Shown: positions 47,559-59,572 of the stretch, piece by piece
Layout: every line of letters starts with the position of its first letter
Numbering within the stretch: the stretch's first letter is position 1
Assembly (NCBI GenBank): GCA_960531495.1
Contig: OY482849.1
Span: forward strand, 37,388,290 to 37,452,289
Direction of reading: 5' to 3'
DNA from: Zeus faber
Lineage: Eukaryota; Chordata; Actinopteri; Zeiformes; Zeidae
Length of the DNA stretch: 64,000 bases
Position numbers and translations under genes: made by a program
The notes under the pieces: generated by a model
The model's database searches: none
What the model saw: only the letters and a program-made list of their open reading frames with translations
What the model was told of the DNA's origin: nothing

Positions 47559-49061
47559 CACTACTCACAAGACGTTTGGGATATTTGGCTTTCGGGTGAA
47601 ATTTTGGAAAATGTAAAAAGTTGACGCTCCAGTGATATGATATAATGAAAGTAGAGCATTTAAGTAGAAGATACAATGGTGATTTCCTCATCTCAAACTA
47701 TGTATTGAAACAAAAGCCAACAACAGTGGTGGGTTTACCACAACAACAAATGTCAACGTCTCAATAACTTGTTATGTGCCCTTGAGCATCAGCTACAGCT
47801 TGACAAGGACGTCTCAAGCTGTTCACAAGTCGACTTATTGTCTGCTGAGGCCTGGCCCCCCACTCTTCTTGAAGGGGCCCCTCAGGTCATTGAGGTTCTG
47901 GGGTACAGAGTTAGGAGCCTCTACACGGCCACTCAGCTGATCCCATAGGTTTTCTATGGGATTCAGGTCTGGAGAAAGTGCCGGCCACTCCATTTGAGGT
48001 GCCCCAGTCTCCAGCAGCCGTTCCCTAATGATGCCACCTCCATGAGCTGGAGCGTTGTCGTCCATGAAGATGAAATGAGGCCTGTGTTGTTCATGCAGGG
48101 GCACAATGGCTACTTGAATGATGATGTCATTCAGGTAGTATGGGCTTGTCACTGTACCATTCACAAGGTGTAGGGCAGTTCTGTATTGACCAGACACACC
48201 TGCCCACACTGTAACACCACCACCACCACAGGCTGGTCTGGTGACAGTGGCTGATGCGTAGCGCTCTCCTTGACGTCTCCATCATTTCTGCTCCACGTGA
48301 ATCCACTTTCATCAGAGAACAGCTCTGAGGCCCCTGGTCCCTCGTCCAGCGTCAACGCTCCCTGGCCCCTGCAAGACCATGATGCCTGTGCCTGGTGGTG
48401 TGGTCAGGTGCCCTTGCAGGTGGTCTAGCACGCAGACCTCGCTGATGTAAACGGTTTTGAATGGTCTGACGTGACACTTGGTACCTCTCACCTCCCTTAA
48501 ATGTGCCTGGAGTTGAGTGGCATCATCATGCGGTTCTGCAGGGAACTGTTCACAATGAAGCGCTCATCAGTGTGGGATGTGGCCAAAGGACGTCCACTTC
48601 TACGTCTTTCTGTGACTCTTCCAGTCTCTGTATCTCTGTTGCAAGCTGCTGATGACACTCTGTGACACTCTAAGCTCAGTGGCCACTTCCCTCTGACAAC
48701 ATCCTGTTTGAAGCCTCGCCAGGCGAGGTGCTGTTGATCAGTTGTTGGTGTGGTCTTGGTCTCATGATGTCAACATGTGAACAGCATGATGAAGAGGACT
48801 GTTTAAATACCAACTCTAATTGAACCAGGACATTTATTGGTGGATTCATGGATCAAACACCTGTTGTGAATTTTTCCGTTCAGCTCCTTGTTAGAGAACA
48901 GCAAGTTGTGCAAAAAGTACTGAGACATTGAACAGTTGGACATGTGCATTCAAAAGTTTAGAGAAGGTCAAATGAAGTTCGCCTGTAAAGGTTATCGTGC
49001 ATTTTAGGTTCATCCTGAAATTTCACCCAAAAGCTGAATATCCCTAACTTTTTGAGCAGTG
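47559..49061 (-). mobile_element. Tc1-like DNA transposon, 1.5 kb, inactive
   Basis: Inverted ends CACTACTCACAAGACGTTTG (left) and its partner ending TTTGAGCAGTG (right), each extending some 45 bp through GGGATATT and GGGTGAAATTT blocks and bounded by TA. Transposase is on the minus strand: FSDESGFTW near 48280-48320, FMDDNAPAHGGG near 48040-48070, SPDLNPIENLWDQL near 47930-47970. These are the three parts of a DD34E-type catalytic core, but they lie in different frames, so the gene is broken. Confidence 0.9.
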
Positions 49062-49530
49062 TATGTTCCTATTATCTCTTCTTTTAAGCCGCCTGATATC
49101 CAAGGAATAACTGAACTAAAAACATCTTCAGCTGGTCCTGAAAATATCTCTCATGCCTTGTCGAACAAGTGAAACAGTCAATATTGCATCATCATCATAA
49201 TAATAATAAATATAGCTGCAAGTAGTACAATACACAGGGTCCATTATCCACACCAATTAAAAATGTGCATGTCCCACAGACATTTCATCAACTTTTTAAA
49301 CATTTTGGGACTAAAATAAAAGGGACACCAATCAGACTAGTTGCTCTGGAACTGCAAGCAAACTCCCTGTGTGAGGTCACAAACACAGAATATGTTTTGG
49401 ACTTTTCCAGTCATACAGTTTGTGTTACAACTGGAACCAGGATACGGGACCGGGTTTAATGGAACAGAATGAGTTTAGATTTACAAAAAGGGAAAAGAAT
49501 AAAATTTCAAACCAAATGCCCCACCCATGT

Positions 49531-49650
49531 GGGGACGGTAGCTCAGGAGGTAGAGCTGGTCGTCTAGTAATCTAAGGGTTGCTGGTTTGATCCCAGGCTC
49601 CTCCTGCTAGCATGCTGTAGTGTCTGTAAAAGTGTCTGCTAAATGTAAAG
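49531..49650 (+). mobile_element. tRNA-derived SINE, head and short tail
   Basis: GGGGACGGTAGCTCAGGAGG, A/B-box-like spacing, then GGTTTGATCCCAGGCTCCTC and a tail TGTCTGCTAAATGTAAA. Same family as 3945-4170. It looks tRNA-like at its 5' end but has no intact acceptor pairing, so it is not a tRNA gene. Confidence 0.8.
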
Positions 49651-49704
49651 CAGATAAGACACACAGTGAGTAACAACTACAGAGTGATGGGAGTCTACAC
49701 TACG

Positions 49705-49907
49705 CAGCTCATTACATTGATCAGATGCTTTTATCCAAAGCAACTTACAATTATTCAAACAGCGACGGACGCAGCCATCAGGAGCAATTAGGGGTTAAGT
49801 GTCTTGCTCAAGGACAATACAGCATGCTAGCAGGAGGAGCCTGGGATCGAACCAGAAACCTTTAGATTACTAGACCACCAGCGCTACCTCCTGAGCTACC
49901 ATCCCCA
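49705..49907 (-). mobile_element. tRNA-derived SINE, opposite orientation
   Basis: Near-copy of 3945-4170 with GATCAGATGCTTTTATCCAA at the tail side and TGAGCTACCATCCCC at the head side. With 49531-49650 it forms an inverted pair. Confidence 0.85.
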
Positions 49908-50299
49908 TGTGAATGGCCATTCATAGCCACAACCTGCACATTTATAATGAATTGGATGATGTCACAAAGCGTCTTACTCTCGCTGCACCAACCGACCGCA
50001 AGTTTGACAACCTTGGTGTTTGGGTGATGCACCAACATTCTGCAACTTCCAATCTAATAAATATAGCTGCAGGCAGCAGTACACAGGGTCCAGGTTAGTC
50101 ATGTTAGTTACCAATTCCAGTTTTCAGAGTTCCCATGAAACGACGCTCTGACTCCAGTTTGGTCCCTCCAGACGGTAAGCTCATTAGTTGGACATGGACA
50201 ATGGACACCGTGGAGTCTCTGTGAAACCCTGTGTGTCCTATAAAGATGGCATGACTAAGCCTCTTGCAGAACCTTACCAGAACAGAACCTACCTGTCAA

Positions 50300-51760
50300 T
50301 ATTCCTGCTCTAGCCAACACCATCCAGACACCGCATTCACAACATTTATCATTCAAGGCTTCACCCATGACTTCCACCCTGGGGTTTACAAGTCATAACC
50401 TCCACGTCCCACACCTGCCCCAACCTCCAGTCAGACACCAACATCCCTGAAGTCGTCGATAGACTGCTGGAGAAAGTAGTTAAAGAAGGCTTCATCATCG
50501 GCCCCTTTCAACAGCCTCCTTTCCCACTCCACCGCATCAGCCCCATCGGGATAGCCACCTGGAATTATACGAGTGAGAAACAACTCATCATTGACCTCAT
50601 CTCCACGTGCCACTAATACTCCAAGCATGGGAAGTCCCATTCCCAGTCCAGCGTGTTCCATGCAGTACTCCACAGAGGACATCTCACAGGTCCATCTCGC
50701 CAAATTAGTTATTTTCTGCCTAAGACGACACACCTTAACTCCTTCATCCGCCCTGCACAAGCTTTACCCCATCATTATTGCAGCCTGTTGATGGGGTCAA
50801 GAATTGTCCCGCAAAACTATCGTCATCTACACCAACAACACTGCTGTGGTTGAAATAATTTAGCGGGGATGTTCTCGTTCCCTGGACATCATGTAATTTG
50901 TGCGCCGCTTCACGTGGATCTCTGTTTGATATAACTTCATTTTACGTGCAGCCCATATTCCCAGTTTTCATAATTCCATCGCTGACTGTTTCTCGCTTCA
51001 TGTTTCAGAAGTTGAAGTGCTTGGCTCCAAACTTGGATGCCCCCCCCACTCAGATCCCTCCATTTTCTACCACAATATTGACTCCCCATCTACTCCCCCT
51101 CATGACTGCTTCTCAACACTCCATCAACAGCCTCGCTCCTCGATCCCTCTCATCTTCCATGACGGTTTGGATGTGTTTTAAGACATTCTCCTCCTGTGAT
51201 CTCATCACGATTTCTAGCTTTATTTCGCATGCCCACTCTTCCCGCGCCATTCGCACTTCCACCATTCAAGTATACCACTGCGGTATTAATTTTTTCAAGT
51301 TATTCACAGCCACTACATGCTCTGCGATTAACCACGTCCATATCGCAATGCTCCTCAAAGGGCTCCGACAGTAACCTCGACTTCCGTCCAAGCGCTCTCC
51401 ACTCACAGCTGACTTAGTACACCGATGTGTACTTACATACATTACATACATTACATTCATTACAGACATTCCCTCAATTCTTCCGGGAAGCTTTGTCAAT
51501 GTTTCTGGTTCCATCGTCACCTTAGAGATGTTCTGATCAAGTCTTCCAACTCACCCGAACTGTTCTCTGGCCACTCTCTTCACATCAGTGCTGCCTCATC
51601 CTGTTCCCGCCATGGTCTTTCAGAGCACACCATCCAGATCCTAGGACGCTTACCACAGATACAGCCGCACCGACCTCCGGAACCTCCGTCAAGCCCAAGC
51701 CATTTTTAGGAGTCTTTTGGGGATCTGAAGGCATGGCTGAGGCCTGACGCCCCGAAGACT
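50300..51760 (+). mobile_element. DIRS-type tyrosine-recombinase retroelement fossil, broken
   Basis: Remains of a DIRS1-like element on the plus strand, in the expected order: reverse transcriptase start (EGFIIGPFQQPPFPLHRISP at about 50480-50550), an RNase H end (HNSIADCLSRF-like, about 50970-51010), and a tyrosine recombinase C-terminal region (SEHTIQILGR, about 51620-51650). The element is clearly broken in many places and internally shortened; I judge it old. Terminal repeats were not recognised. Confidence 0.75.
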
Positions 51761-51814
51761 CCTTCCCCCACCCTGAGCCATGACTCCTGGTGGTCCATTC
51801 TTTACCAGCACCCA

Positions 51815-52075
51815 ATTTACACATCATCATCTTTACCATCATCATTATGACTATTATTATCATCGTTTCCACCATTATCATCATCGTCTTCACCATCACC
51901 ACCATCATCATAGTCTTTATCATCTTCATCGTCACATCATTGTCTTAACCATCATCGTCTTTATCATCAGCATCATCACCACCATTATCGTCTTCGCCAT
52001 CATCATTATTGGTCTTCACCATCAAAATCACCGTCATCACCACCATCATCACCATCATTTTCACCATCACCTTAC
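51815..52075. repeat. (CAT/CAC)n trinucleotide-rich sequence
   Basis: CATCATCTTTACCATCATCA-type degenerate repeat over 260 bp. Confidence 0.9.
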
Positions 52076-52204
52076 CTTCATCTTGGTTCCATCAAGTCCA
52101 TTCCCATCCTCAAGTGCGGTCTAACTCATGAAAACTTCATTGGATCAAAAGAGTCAACAATCAAAGCTGTAAAACTCTGATATTTCATTGATCATTATTG
52201 ATTC

Positions 52205-52210
52205 TTTATT
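52205..52210 (-). terminator. Possible polyadenylation signal for the R9AP-like gene
   Basis: TTTATT on plus (AATAAA on minus) about 340 bp beyond the stop codon at 52548; another lies at about 52228. Confidence 0.5.
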
Positions 52211-52547
52211 TTTATTGCATGTGATCTTTTATTGTGAAGTGTAAACATGCAGATTGTATTTGTTATTGTCTACATATCGACTGCTATGTATTTTAATCCA
52301 TAAAACATTATGTTAATTATTACATAAAATATTGATTCGTTGAAAGAGCTGATTGACCCCAGTGTTCAGCTCTGATTGTTTATTTTAAGAATACTTAAAA
52401 TAAACAATAAAGAACAATGACATAAAAAACAACCAACAATACAAGTTAAAAAGAAAAACTGTAAAATAGTAAATAGTAATGTTCTGTTTGATTCAATATA
52501 TTGATCATTGGGCTCACCCCAAGATCCTGTTGGTTAGTAATTGATCT

Positions 52548-53658
52548 CTAACAGAGCAAGCAGAGCATGCAGCCCATGCGGCAGCATGAGGTAGTCTTGT
52601 TACTATGGGAACTGGCCTCCATCAGGTCCTCCATCATGTCATCCATGCTGGCGTCCATGTTGCCGTCCTGAAGCTCCGCCCATGCCTGCTGCGTAGCCTC
52701 CACTGCCCAGAGGGGGATGCACACCTGGGGCACAGGGGCGTGTCAGCCAGGCACGCTCATCGACAGGAAGTTGATCAATAGGAAGTGAGAAGCTTCAGAC
52801 TGACCTTCACCTGAATGTCCTGTAGTAGGGCCTCGAGTCCTACGATGTGATTGGTCAGGTCAGGTCTTGGTTCCTCCTCCAGGGAGATCCAGGGCGTCTG
52901 GACCGATGCCGCTCGAGCTGCCACGCCCGCCACGCTGTCACATGACCCTGATACCACCAGCCATAAAGGAAATGGGAAGAAGAAGCAGGAAGCAGTAGAT
53001 AAACCAGGAAGTAGTAGAAGAACCAGGAAGTAGCAGAAGCAGGAAACAGTGGAAGAACTGGGAAGTAGAGCGCCGGATGAAATGACGACTCAGACAGGAA
53101 GTGACCGTCCAGACAAGAAATGCCCGCCCACCTGTGTGGACAAGTGAGCGGCGATCGTAGCGCTGCCTCAGGGGGAACTGTCCAATCAGGTGGCTCATCT
53201 TGTGCAGGTCTAACAGGAAGTTCTCCAGCGCTGACAGGAAGACAACCCAGAGCCGCTCAGCAGCGTCCTGCTCCTCCAGACAGGAAGGGGCGGAGTCAGA
53301 GTCTGACAGAAGGCACAGCAGGCGTCTCGACAGACCTGCAGGGGGTGCCGCAGTGAGAAACCAAACCCAGCAGAACCTGATGTAGGGTGAAGTACTACTT
53401 AATACATAGTACATACTGAGTACTACGTGTGTACTATCAGTCAGACAGACTGGTACCTGAACAGATCCTGTGGGCAAGGCCTCTGGTCTCCTCTAGCTCC
53501 TCCCTCAGGAAGCTCCCATCGCTAGCACTGCCGAGCGATGAGGCCAGCTGCTGGAAACAGGAAGTGACCTCGCTCAGCGCCTTCTGAGCACGCTCACACT
53601 CCACCAGCTGCCGCCTGCGAACCTGCAGCTCCTCCACCGAGCAGCGCCACAGACTCAT
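52548..53658 (-). CDS. RGS9-anchor protein (R9AP)/R7BP family member with Cys-rich tail, complete 241 aa
   Basis: R9AP and R7BP are syntaxin-like proteins that tether RGS9-type proteins with Gbeta5 to membranes and speed G-protein shut-off. Four coding exons on minus join in phase: 53658-53457 (ATG), 53335-53132, 52947-52805 and 52724-52548 (TAG). The start MSLWRCSVEELQVRRRQLVE is followed by SFLREELEETRGLAHRIC (human R9AP has NLREELRRTRHKA), ERLWVVFLSALE (ERLWVAFSGCLD), FPL...RRSLVHTG (FPL...RRPLVRTG), GVAARA and QVKVCIPLWAVEA (MKVNVPRWTVQA). Human R9AP then has a transmembrane anchor; here the protein ends TTSCCRMGCMLCLLC, too short for a span but rich in likely palmitoylation cysteines, as in R7BP. 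So the core is R9AP-like and the anchor R7BP-like. Which named fish paralogue this is I cannot say. Confidence 0.85.
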
Positions 53659-53749
53659 ACTGTCTCCCGAGACAGGTGGAGAGTGAGACGGGTGGAGAGA
53701 CAGGAGGACCATTTTTCTTTTTATAATATTTGTAATATTTATTTTCTAG

Positions 53750-55945
53750 TTTTCATTATGACAACACACACCGTCACAACACACACCGCCAGCATCACAA
53801 CACACCGTCACATGAGAACACACCATCACAACACACACATCGTCACATGACAAAACACCATCACAACACACTGCCACCATCAAACACACATCGTCACATG
53901 ACAACATACACCGCCACCATCACATCACACATCGTCACATGACAACACACCATCACAACACACATCGCCACCATCACAACACACATCGCCACCATCACAA
54001 CACACATCGTCACATGACAACACACCATCACAACACACATCGTCACATGACAACATACACCCTCACCATCACATCACACATCGTCACATGACAACACACC
54101 ATCACAACACACATCGTCACATGACAACACACCATCACAACACACATCGTCACATGACAACATACACCGCCACCATCACATCACACATCGTCACATGACA
54201 ACACACCATCACCACACACATCGTCACATGACAACACACCATCACCACACACATCGTCACATGACAACACACACCGCCACCATCAAAACAAACACCGTCA
54301 CATGAGAACACCCCATCACAACACACACCGCCACCATCACAACACACATTGTCACATGACAACATACCATCACAACACACACCGCCACCGTCACATGAGA
54401 ACACCCCATCCCAACACACACCACCACCATCACAACACACATTGTCACATGACAACACACCATCACAACACACACCCCACCATCCAACACATCACAACAC
54501 ACATCGTCACATGAAAAGGTAGAGAGTGAGACGGGTGGAGAGACAGGCAGACCATTTTTCTTTTTATATTTTTAATATTTATTTTCTTATTTTCACCATG
54601 ACAACACACACCGCCACCATCAATACACACACGTCACATGAGAACACCCCATCACAACACACATCATCACATGACAACACACCATCACAACATACACCAC
54701 CATCATTCAACACACACCGTCACATGACAACACCCCATCACAACACATACCACCACCATCACAATACACACTGTCACATGAGAACACCCCATCACAACAC
54801 ACACCGCCACCATCACAACACACATCGTCACATGACAACACACTATCACAACACACATCATCACATGACAACACACCATCGCAACACACATCACCACCAT
54901 CACAGCACACACCGTCACATGAGAACACACCATCACAACACACATCGCCACCATCACAACATACATTGTCACAGGACAACACGCCATCACAACACACATT
55001 GTAACAGGACAACACACCATCACAACACACATCTCCACCATCACGACACATCATCACATGACAACACACCATCACAACACACACCGCCACCATCACAACA
55101 CACATTGTCACAGGACAACACACCATCACAACACACATCGCCACCATCACAACACACATCTCCACCATCACGACACATCATCACATGACAACACACCATC
55201 ACAACACACACCGCCACCATCACAACACACATTGTCACAGGACAACACACCATCACAACACACATCGCCACCATCACAACACACATTGTCACATGACAAC
55301 ACACCATCACAACACACATCGCCACCATCACAACACACATCGTCTCACATGACAACACAGCATCGCAACACACATCGCCACCATCACAACCCACATCGTC
55401 ACATGACAACACACCATCACAACACACATTGTCACATGACAACACACCATCACAACCCACATCGTCACATGACAACACACCATCACAACACACATGACAA
55501 CACACCATCACAACACACATCACCACCATCACGACACATCATCACATGACAACACACCATCACAACACACACCGCCACCATCACAACACACATCGTCACA
55601 TGACAACACACCATCACAACACACATCGTCACATGACAACACACCATCGCAACACACATCACAACACACATTGTCACAGGACAACACACCATCACAACAC
55701 ACATCGCCACCATTGCAACACACATTGTCACAGAACACACATTGTCACAGGACAACACACCATCACAACACACATCGCCACCATTGCAACACAAATCGCC
55801 ACCATCACAACACACATCGTCACATGACAACACACATCGCCACCATCACAACACACATTGTCACATGACAACATACCATCGCAACACACATCGCCACCAT
55901 CACAACACACATTGTCACATGACAACACACCATCACATCACATAT
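53750..55945. repeat. ACAACACACCATCACAACAC minisatellite upstream of the R9AP-like gene
   Basis: About 2.2 kb of 21-, 33- and 36-bp units made from CACCATCACAACACACATCG and TCACATGACAACACACCATC. All lengths are multiples of three, so long His/Thr- or Cys/Val-rich frames stay open on both strands. A copy of the gene-proximal flank is embedded at 54518-54605. Confidence 0.97.
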
Positions 55946-56068
55946 CTTGAACAAAAGAACATTGGTTTCCAGCTCCTACCTGCTCCTCTGCACTGGGTTC
56001 AGGTCTGCAGGTCAGGAAGTGCCCAGTCAGACAGGAAGTGCTGAGTCAAACAGGAAGATATGGCCCAC

Positions 56069-56153
56069 CTGTGTTGACCAGTGAGTGGCTGGTAGCTCCC
56101 AGTCTGGAGCCTCCATTTGGTTCTGGGAGGAGCCGCTCCTCCCTCTGCCTCAT
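56069..56153 (-). pseudogene. Exon-like segment resembling the end of R9AP-like exon 2
   Basis: Minus-strand reading from ATG at 56153: MRQREERLLPEPNGGS, then SHSLVNTG, then a donor GTGGGC. The R9AP-like exon 2 ends RRSLVHTG with donor GTGGGC, and the following intron bases are also alike (CACTTCCTGTCTGA in both). It is most likely a local partial duplication. An alternative is an upstream first exon of the same gene. Confidence 0.45.
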
Positions 56154-56154
56154 G

Positions 56155-56690
56155 GGAAATGCAGTTTGCAGACACTTTGCTCTCAAAGAAAAATGTTTGT
56201 AATTAACTAATTAACAAGAGCAGCTGCTGCCCACATTACCCATCATGCACTGTGTTTCAGTGTGTGTGTGTGTGCGCTGAACAGAAATGCATTCTGGGAT
56301 ATGAGATCAGAGTCATCATGGGATTACTTGGCGGTGCTCCCCTGTGCTTGGTAACCGTGACAACGCTAAAATTAGATTAGCTTTAGCCCCCGCAGATCGC
56401 TGTGACAACACAACAAGACATTATAATCATAATAATGATGATAATAACAATAACCATCATAATAAGAATAATCATAATAATACCAAGGATAATTATAAAT
56501 AATCATAATCATAGATAAATGACATTACCTTGCCAATGAGCCTAAGCCCATTGGACTTCACCAGATATTTTATTTTAGTATTTATCACAACATACTGAAT
56601 ATTGATCATTGTTTCGAAAAACAGGAGCAGCGCTTCCTGTCAGTGACTTTTCAGTTCAATCCACAGACAGAGAAACAGCCACACAGCCTG
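56155..56690. other. Intergenic sequence with ATA/ATAATC simple repeats
   Basis: CATAATAATGATGATAATAA-type low-complexity sequence at 56425-56515; otherwise nothing recognised. Confidence 0.5.
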
Positions 56691-56694
56691 GAGG

Positions 56695-57350
56695 GCCTCA
56701 AATATCCCTGTGGAGGCCCCTAACATCCATGTGGAGGCCCCTAACATCCATGTGGAGGCCCCCAACATCCATGTGGAGGCCCCTAACAGCTCTGTGGAGG
56801 CTCCTAACATCCATGTGGAGGCTCCTAACAGCTTTGTGGAGGCTCCTAACATCCATGTGGAGGCCCCTAACAGCTCTGTGGAGGCCCCTAACAGCTCTGT
56901 TGAGGCTCCTAACAGCACTGGGGAGACTCCTAACAGCTCTGTGGAGGCCCCTAACAGCTCTGTGGAGGCCCCTAACATCCATTTGGAGGCTCCTAACATC
57001 CATGTGGAGGCTCCTAACATCCATGTGGAGGCTCCTAACAGCTCTGTGAAGGCCCCTAACATCCATGTGGAGGGCCCTAACATCCATGTGGAGGCTCCTA
57101 ACATCCATGTGGAGGCTCCTAACAGCTCTGTGGAGGCCCCTAACATCCATGTGGAGGCTCCTAACATCCATGTGGAGGCTCCTAACAGCTCTGTGGAGGC
57201 CCCTAACATCCATGTGGAGGCTCCTAACAGCTCTGTGGAGGCTCTTAACAGCTCTGTGGAGGCCCCCAATATCCATGTGGAGGCTCCTAACATCCATGTG
57301 GAGGCCCATAACAGCTTTGTAGAGGCCCCTAACAGCTCTGTGGAGGTTGG
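56695..57350. repeat. 21-bp minisatellite CCTAACATCCATGTGGAGGC
   Basis: About 31 units alternating between CCTAACATCCATGTGGAGGC and CCTAACAGCTCTGTGGAGGC. The 21-bp period keeps several frames open on both strands as heptapeptide repeats. Confidence 0.98.
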
Positions 57351-57359
57351 GGCCCTGTA

Positions 57360-58279
57360 TCATTAAATCATCACAGACAGTTCTGGTGGTCACTCGTGAG
57401 GGGCCAACTTCCTGCAGGGTTGGAGAAGTACAGGTGTTTTACTGCTTATATTTGGCTGAACCCTCCACCTTCAGAGAGACAGAAAGTTCTCAGGTCAACC
57501 ACATCAGTCAGGTCTCCATGTCCAGGCTCCTGTTCCTCAGGACGTTCTGATCTGAGTTCACATCTGTTTTTAGTTCTTCATAGTAATTGCAGATCGCTGG
57601 GAATCTGACCTCCAACCAGTCCTCTCTAGTCAACTGGTTGCAATGGTTACAGAATCCCAATGGGGTTACCATGGTTACAAGGGTACAACTCATACAGTCA
57701 GGTCTTTAGAGCAGTGATTGAGGACAATGGTTGCCATAGTAACATCAGACCAGATCTACATCTACGTATTTACACAGTATTTGAAGCTTGATTAATACGT
57801 CAGAATGTCTAGTCCATGTGCACGTGTGCTGTACAGAGTGCACGGGAGGAGGATGGTGAGTTTCCCAAATCACAATTGTACAAAAATGCAACATAAAGTC
57901 ATTTGAATAAAGTTTTCAAAGAGCTGCAAAAGCAGTTTGGTGTCTTTTCAGTTTGTTCTGCTTCTGGAGCAGATCGACCAATTAGAGCGCAGGAGGCGGA
58001 GCCACGAAAGGATCACATATCCGTCTGCGAGCCTCTCAGGGTTTTACCCAGAATCCCCTGCGTTGAACACTGCCTGTCCTGCGGCGTAAGGACGAGTTCA
58101 GGGTGGTGATGTCAAGTCCAGGCCTGCTGTGATTGGCTCTCGCCCCCAGACCCTGCTGGCTTCTGGGTAATGCTGGTGATGTCAGACTGTGTGTGTTTGT
58201 GTTTGAGGGGATGTTTGGCTTTGAGTTTGGTGATGTAGTACTCAGTAGGTGTGGTTAGGAATTGTTTTGGTTAAATATT
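57360..58279. other. Intergenic, no gene recognised
   Basis: Unique-looking sequence without a splice-bounded exon I can place. Confidence 0.4.
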
Positions 58280-58287
58280 CTCTAGAT

Positions 58288-58994
58288 CAGCGATTCCCAA
58301 CCTATGGACGTAGGGTATTGTAAGTGGTCTGCTTAATCATGGGCAAAACACATAGATTTTATTGGGAAAAAAAAAGATGCATTACAAAAAAAATTTTAAA
58401 TGTAAAAAAAAAAAAAAAAAGTCATGATACTTTTTCTTTAAAACCTTCAGAAATGCATCATCACTGATGGATAGGAACTGATGTTCAGGCGTATGACGTC
58501 CAAGCCGGACAACCATGGACGTGTACCACGTGTACCACCTGTACATGTTGAACTTGAGGTGATTATTGAAATGATGGAACAGGCAGGACAGTCCTGCCAA
58601 ACTAAAAAAAGCTTCTGACAAAGTACAGCTGAATATTTATCATTGGGATTTTTTTGGACTGACACGGAAGACAAACCGTGAGCACTGTTCAAGCTGTGCG
58701 TGGTGTTCTGAGGTTTTATCAAAGGAAGCTCTGCGTCACCTCCACACTAAACACCAACAGGACATGTCCAAGCTGCTTGAATGTTTCCATCATAAACTCA
58801 AGGAGTATCAGGGCAAGAAGATCATCATGGAAACATCATGTATGAGCACTGTATGTATAAGAATGCATATGATTGTTAAAATATATACGTCCTCTGACAA
58901 CGCACTGTTTGGCTCCTGTTTTACTTCTGGTCAGATGTGGCTGCCAACACGATTTTCAAGTGGGCTGTGAGTCTGAAAATGATGGGAACCGCTG
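58288..58994 (+). mobile_element. Short hAT transposon relic with BED-finger remnant
   Basis: Ends CAGCGATTCCCAACC (left) and GGGAACCGCTG (right) are inverted. Flanking octamers CTCTAGAT and GTCTAGGT differ at two positions, a decayed 8-bp duplication. A plus-strand frame at 58705-58780 reads EVLSKEALRHLHTKHQQD, like the HxxxxH end of a BED zinc finger in hAT transposases. About 700 bp, non-autonomous. Confidence 0.75.
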
Positions 58995-58999
58995 GTCTA

Positions 59000-59565
59000 G
59001 GTGTTTGCTAGGCGTTGTAAGGTGTTGGTGTGGTTAGATGTTTTGGTTAGGTGTTCTGTCTGTGTTGTTAGGTGTTATCTAGGTGTTGTTTTGGTTAGGT
59101 GTTGTCTCTATGTTGTTAGGTGATGCTTTGGTTAGGTGTTCTCTCTGTGTTGTTAGGTGTTCTCTAGGTGATGTTTTAGTTAGGTGTTGTCTCTATGTTG
59201 TTAGGTGTTCTATAGGTGATGTTTTGGTTAGGTGTTCTCTCTGTGTTGTTAGGTGTTATCTAGGTGTTTCTTGGTAGGTGTTCTCTCTGTGTTGTTAGGT
59301 GTTCTCTATGTGTTGTTTTGTTAGGTGTTCTCTCTGTGTTGTGAGGTTTTATCTAGGTGTTTTTTGGTTAGGTGTTCTTTCTGTGTTGTTAGGTATTCTC
59401 TATGTGTTGTTTTGGTTAGGTGTTATCTAGGTGTTTTTTGGTTAGGTGTTCTCTATGTGTTGTTTTGGTTAGGTGTTTTCTCTGTGTTGTTTTGGTTAGG
59501 CGTTTTCTCTGTGTTGTTAGGTGTTCACGAGGTGTTGTTGGGTGATGTTCTGGTGTCTGTCTGTT
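59000..59565. repeat. TTAGGTGTTCTCTCTGTGTT minisatellite in the RNF182-like 3' flank
   Basis: Degenerate units of 20-45 bp sharing GGTTAGGTGTTCTCT and TGTGTTGTTAGGTGTT, ending right at the stop codon of the minus-strand gene, so its 3' UTR must be built of them. Confidence 0.9.
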
Positions 59566-59572
59566 TACATGG

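Larger units (their letters stand above)
49199..50097. mobile_element. Unassigned repeat bounded by AATATAGCTGCA motifs
   Basis: AATAAATATAGCTGCAAGTA followed by ACACAGGGTCCA at 49203-49243 recurs in the same orientation as AATAAATATAGCTGCAGGCA followed by ACACAGGGTCCA at 50058-50094. Two SINE-type copies lie between. The family is not known to me; it may be one split element or two copies. Confidence 0.45.

Noticed and set aside
49531-49605. tRNA gene
   Set aside because: Has box-like motifs but is followed by a shared SINE body found in two other copies, and the acceptor stem does not pair well.
53750-55945. Long His/Thr-rich and Cys/Val-rich reading frames on both strands
   Set aside because: Products of a minisatellite whose unit lengths are multiples of three; open on both strands, no splice sites, no conserved domain.
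56069-56153. First coding exon of the R9AP-like gene
   Set aside because: A join to D-S-M-S-L-W at about 53664 is possible in phase, but the ATG at 53658 gives a complete family-length protein and this segment looks like a copy of the end of exon 2.
56695-57366. Heptapeptide-repeat frames of about 220 codons
   Set aside because: A 21-bp tandem repeat keeps at least four frames open together; no start context or homology.
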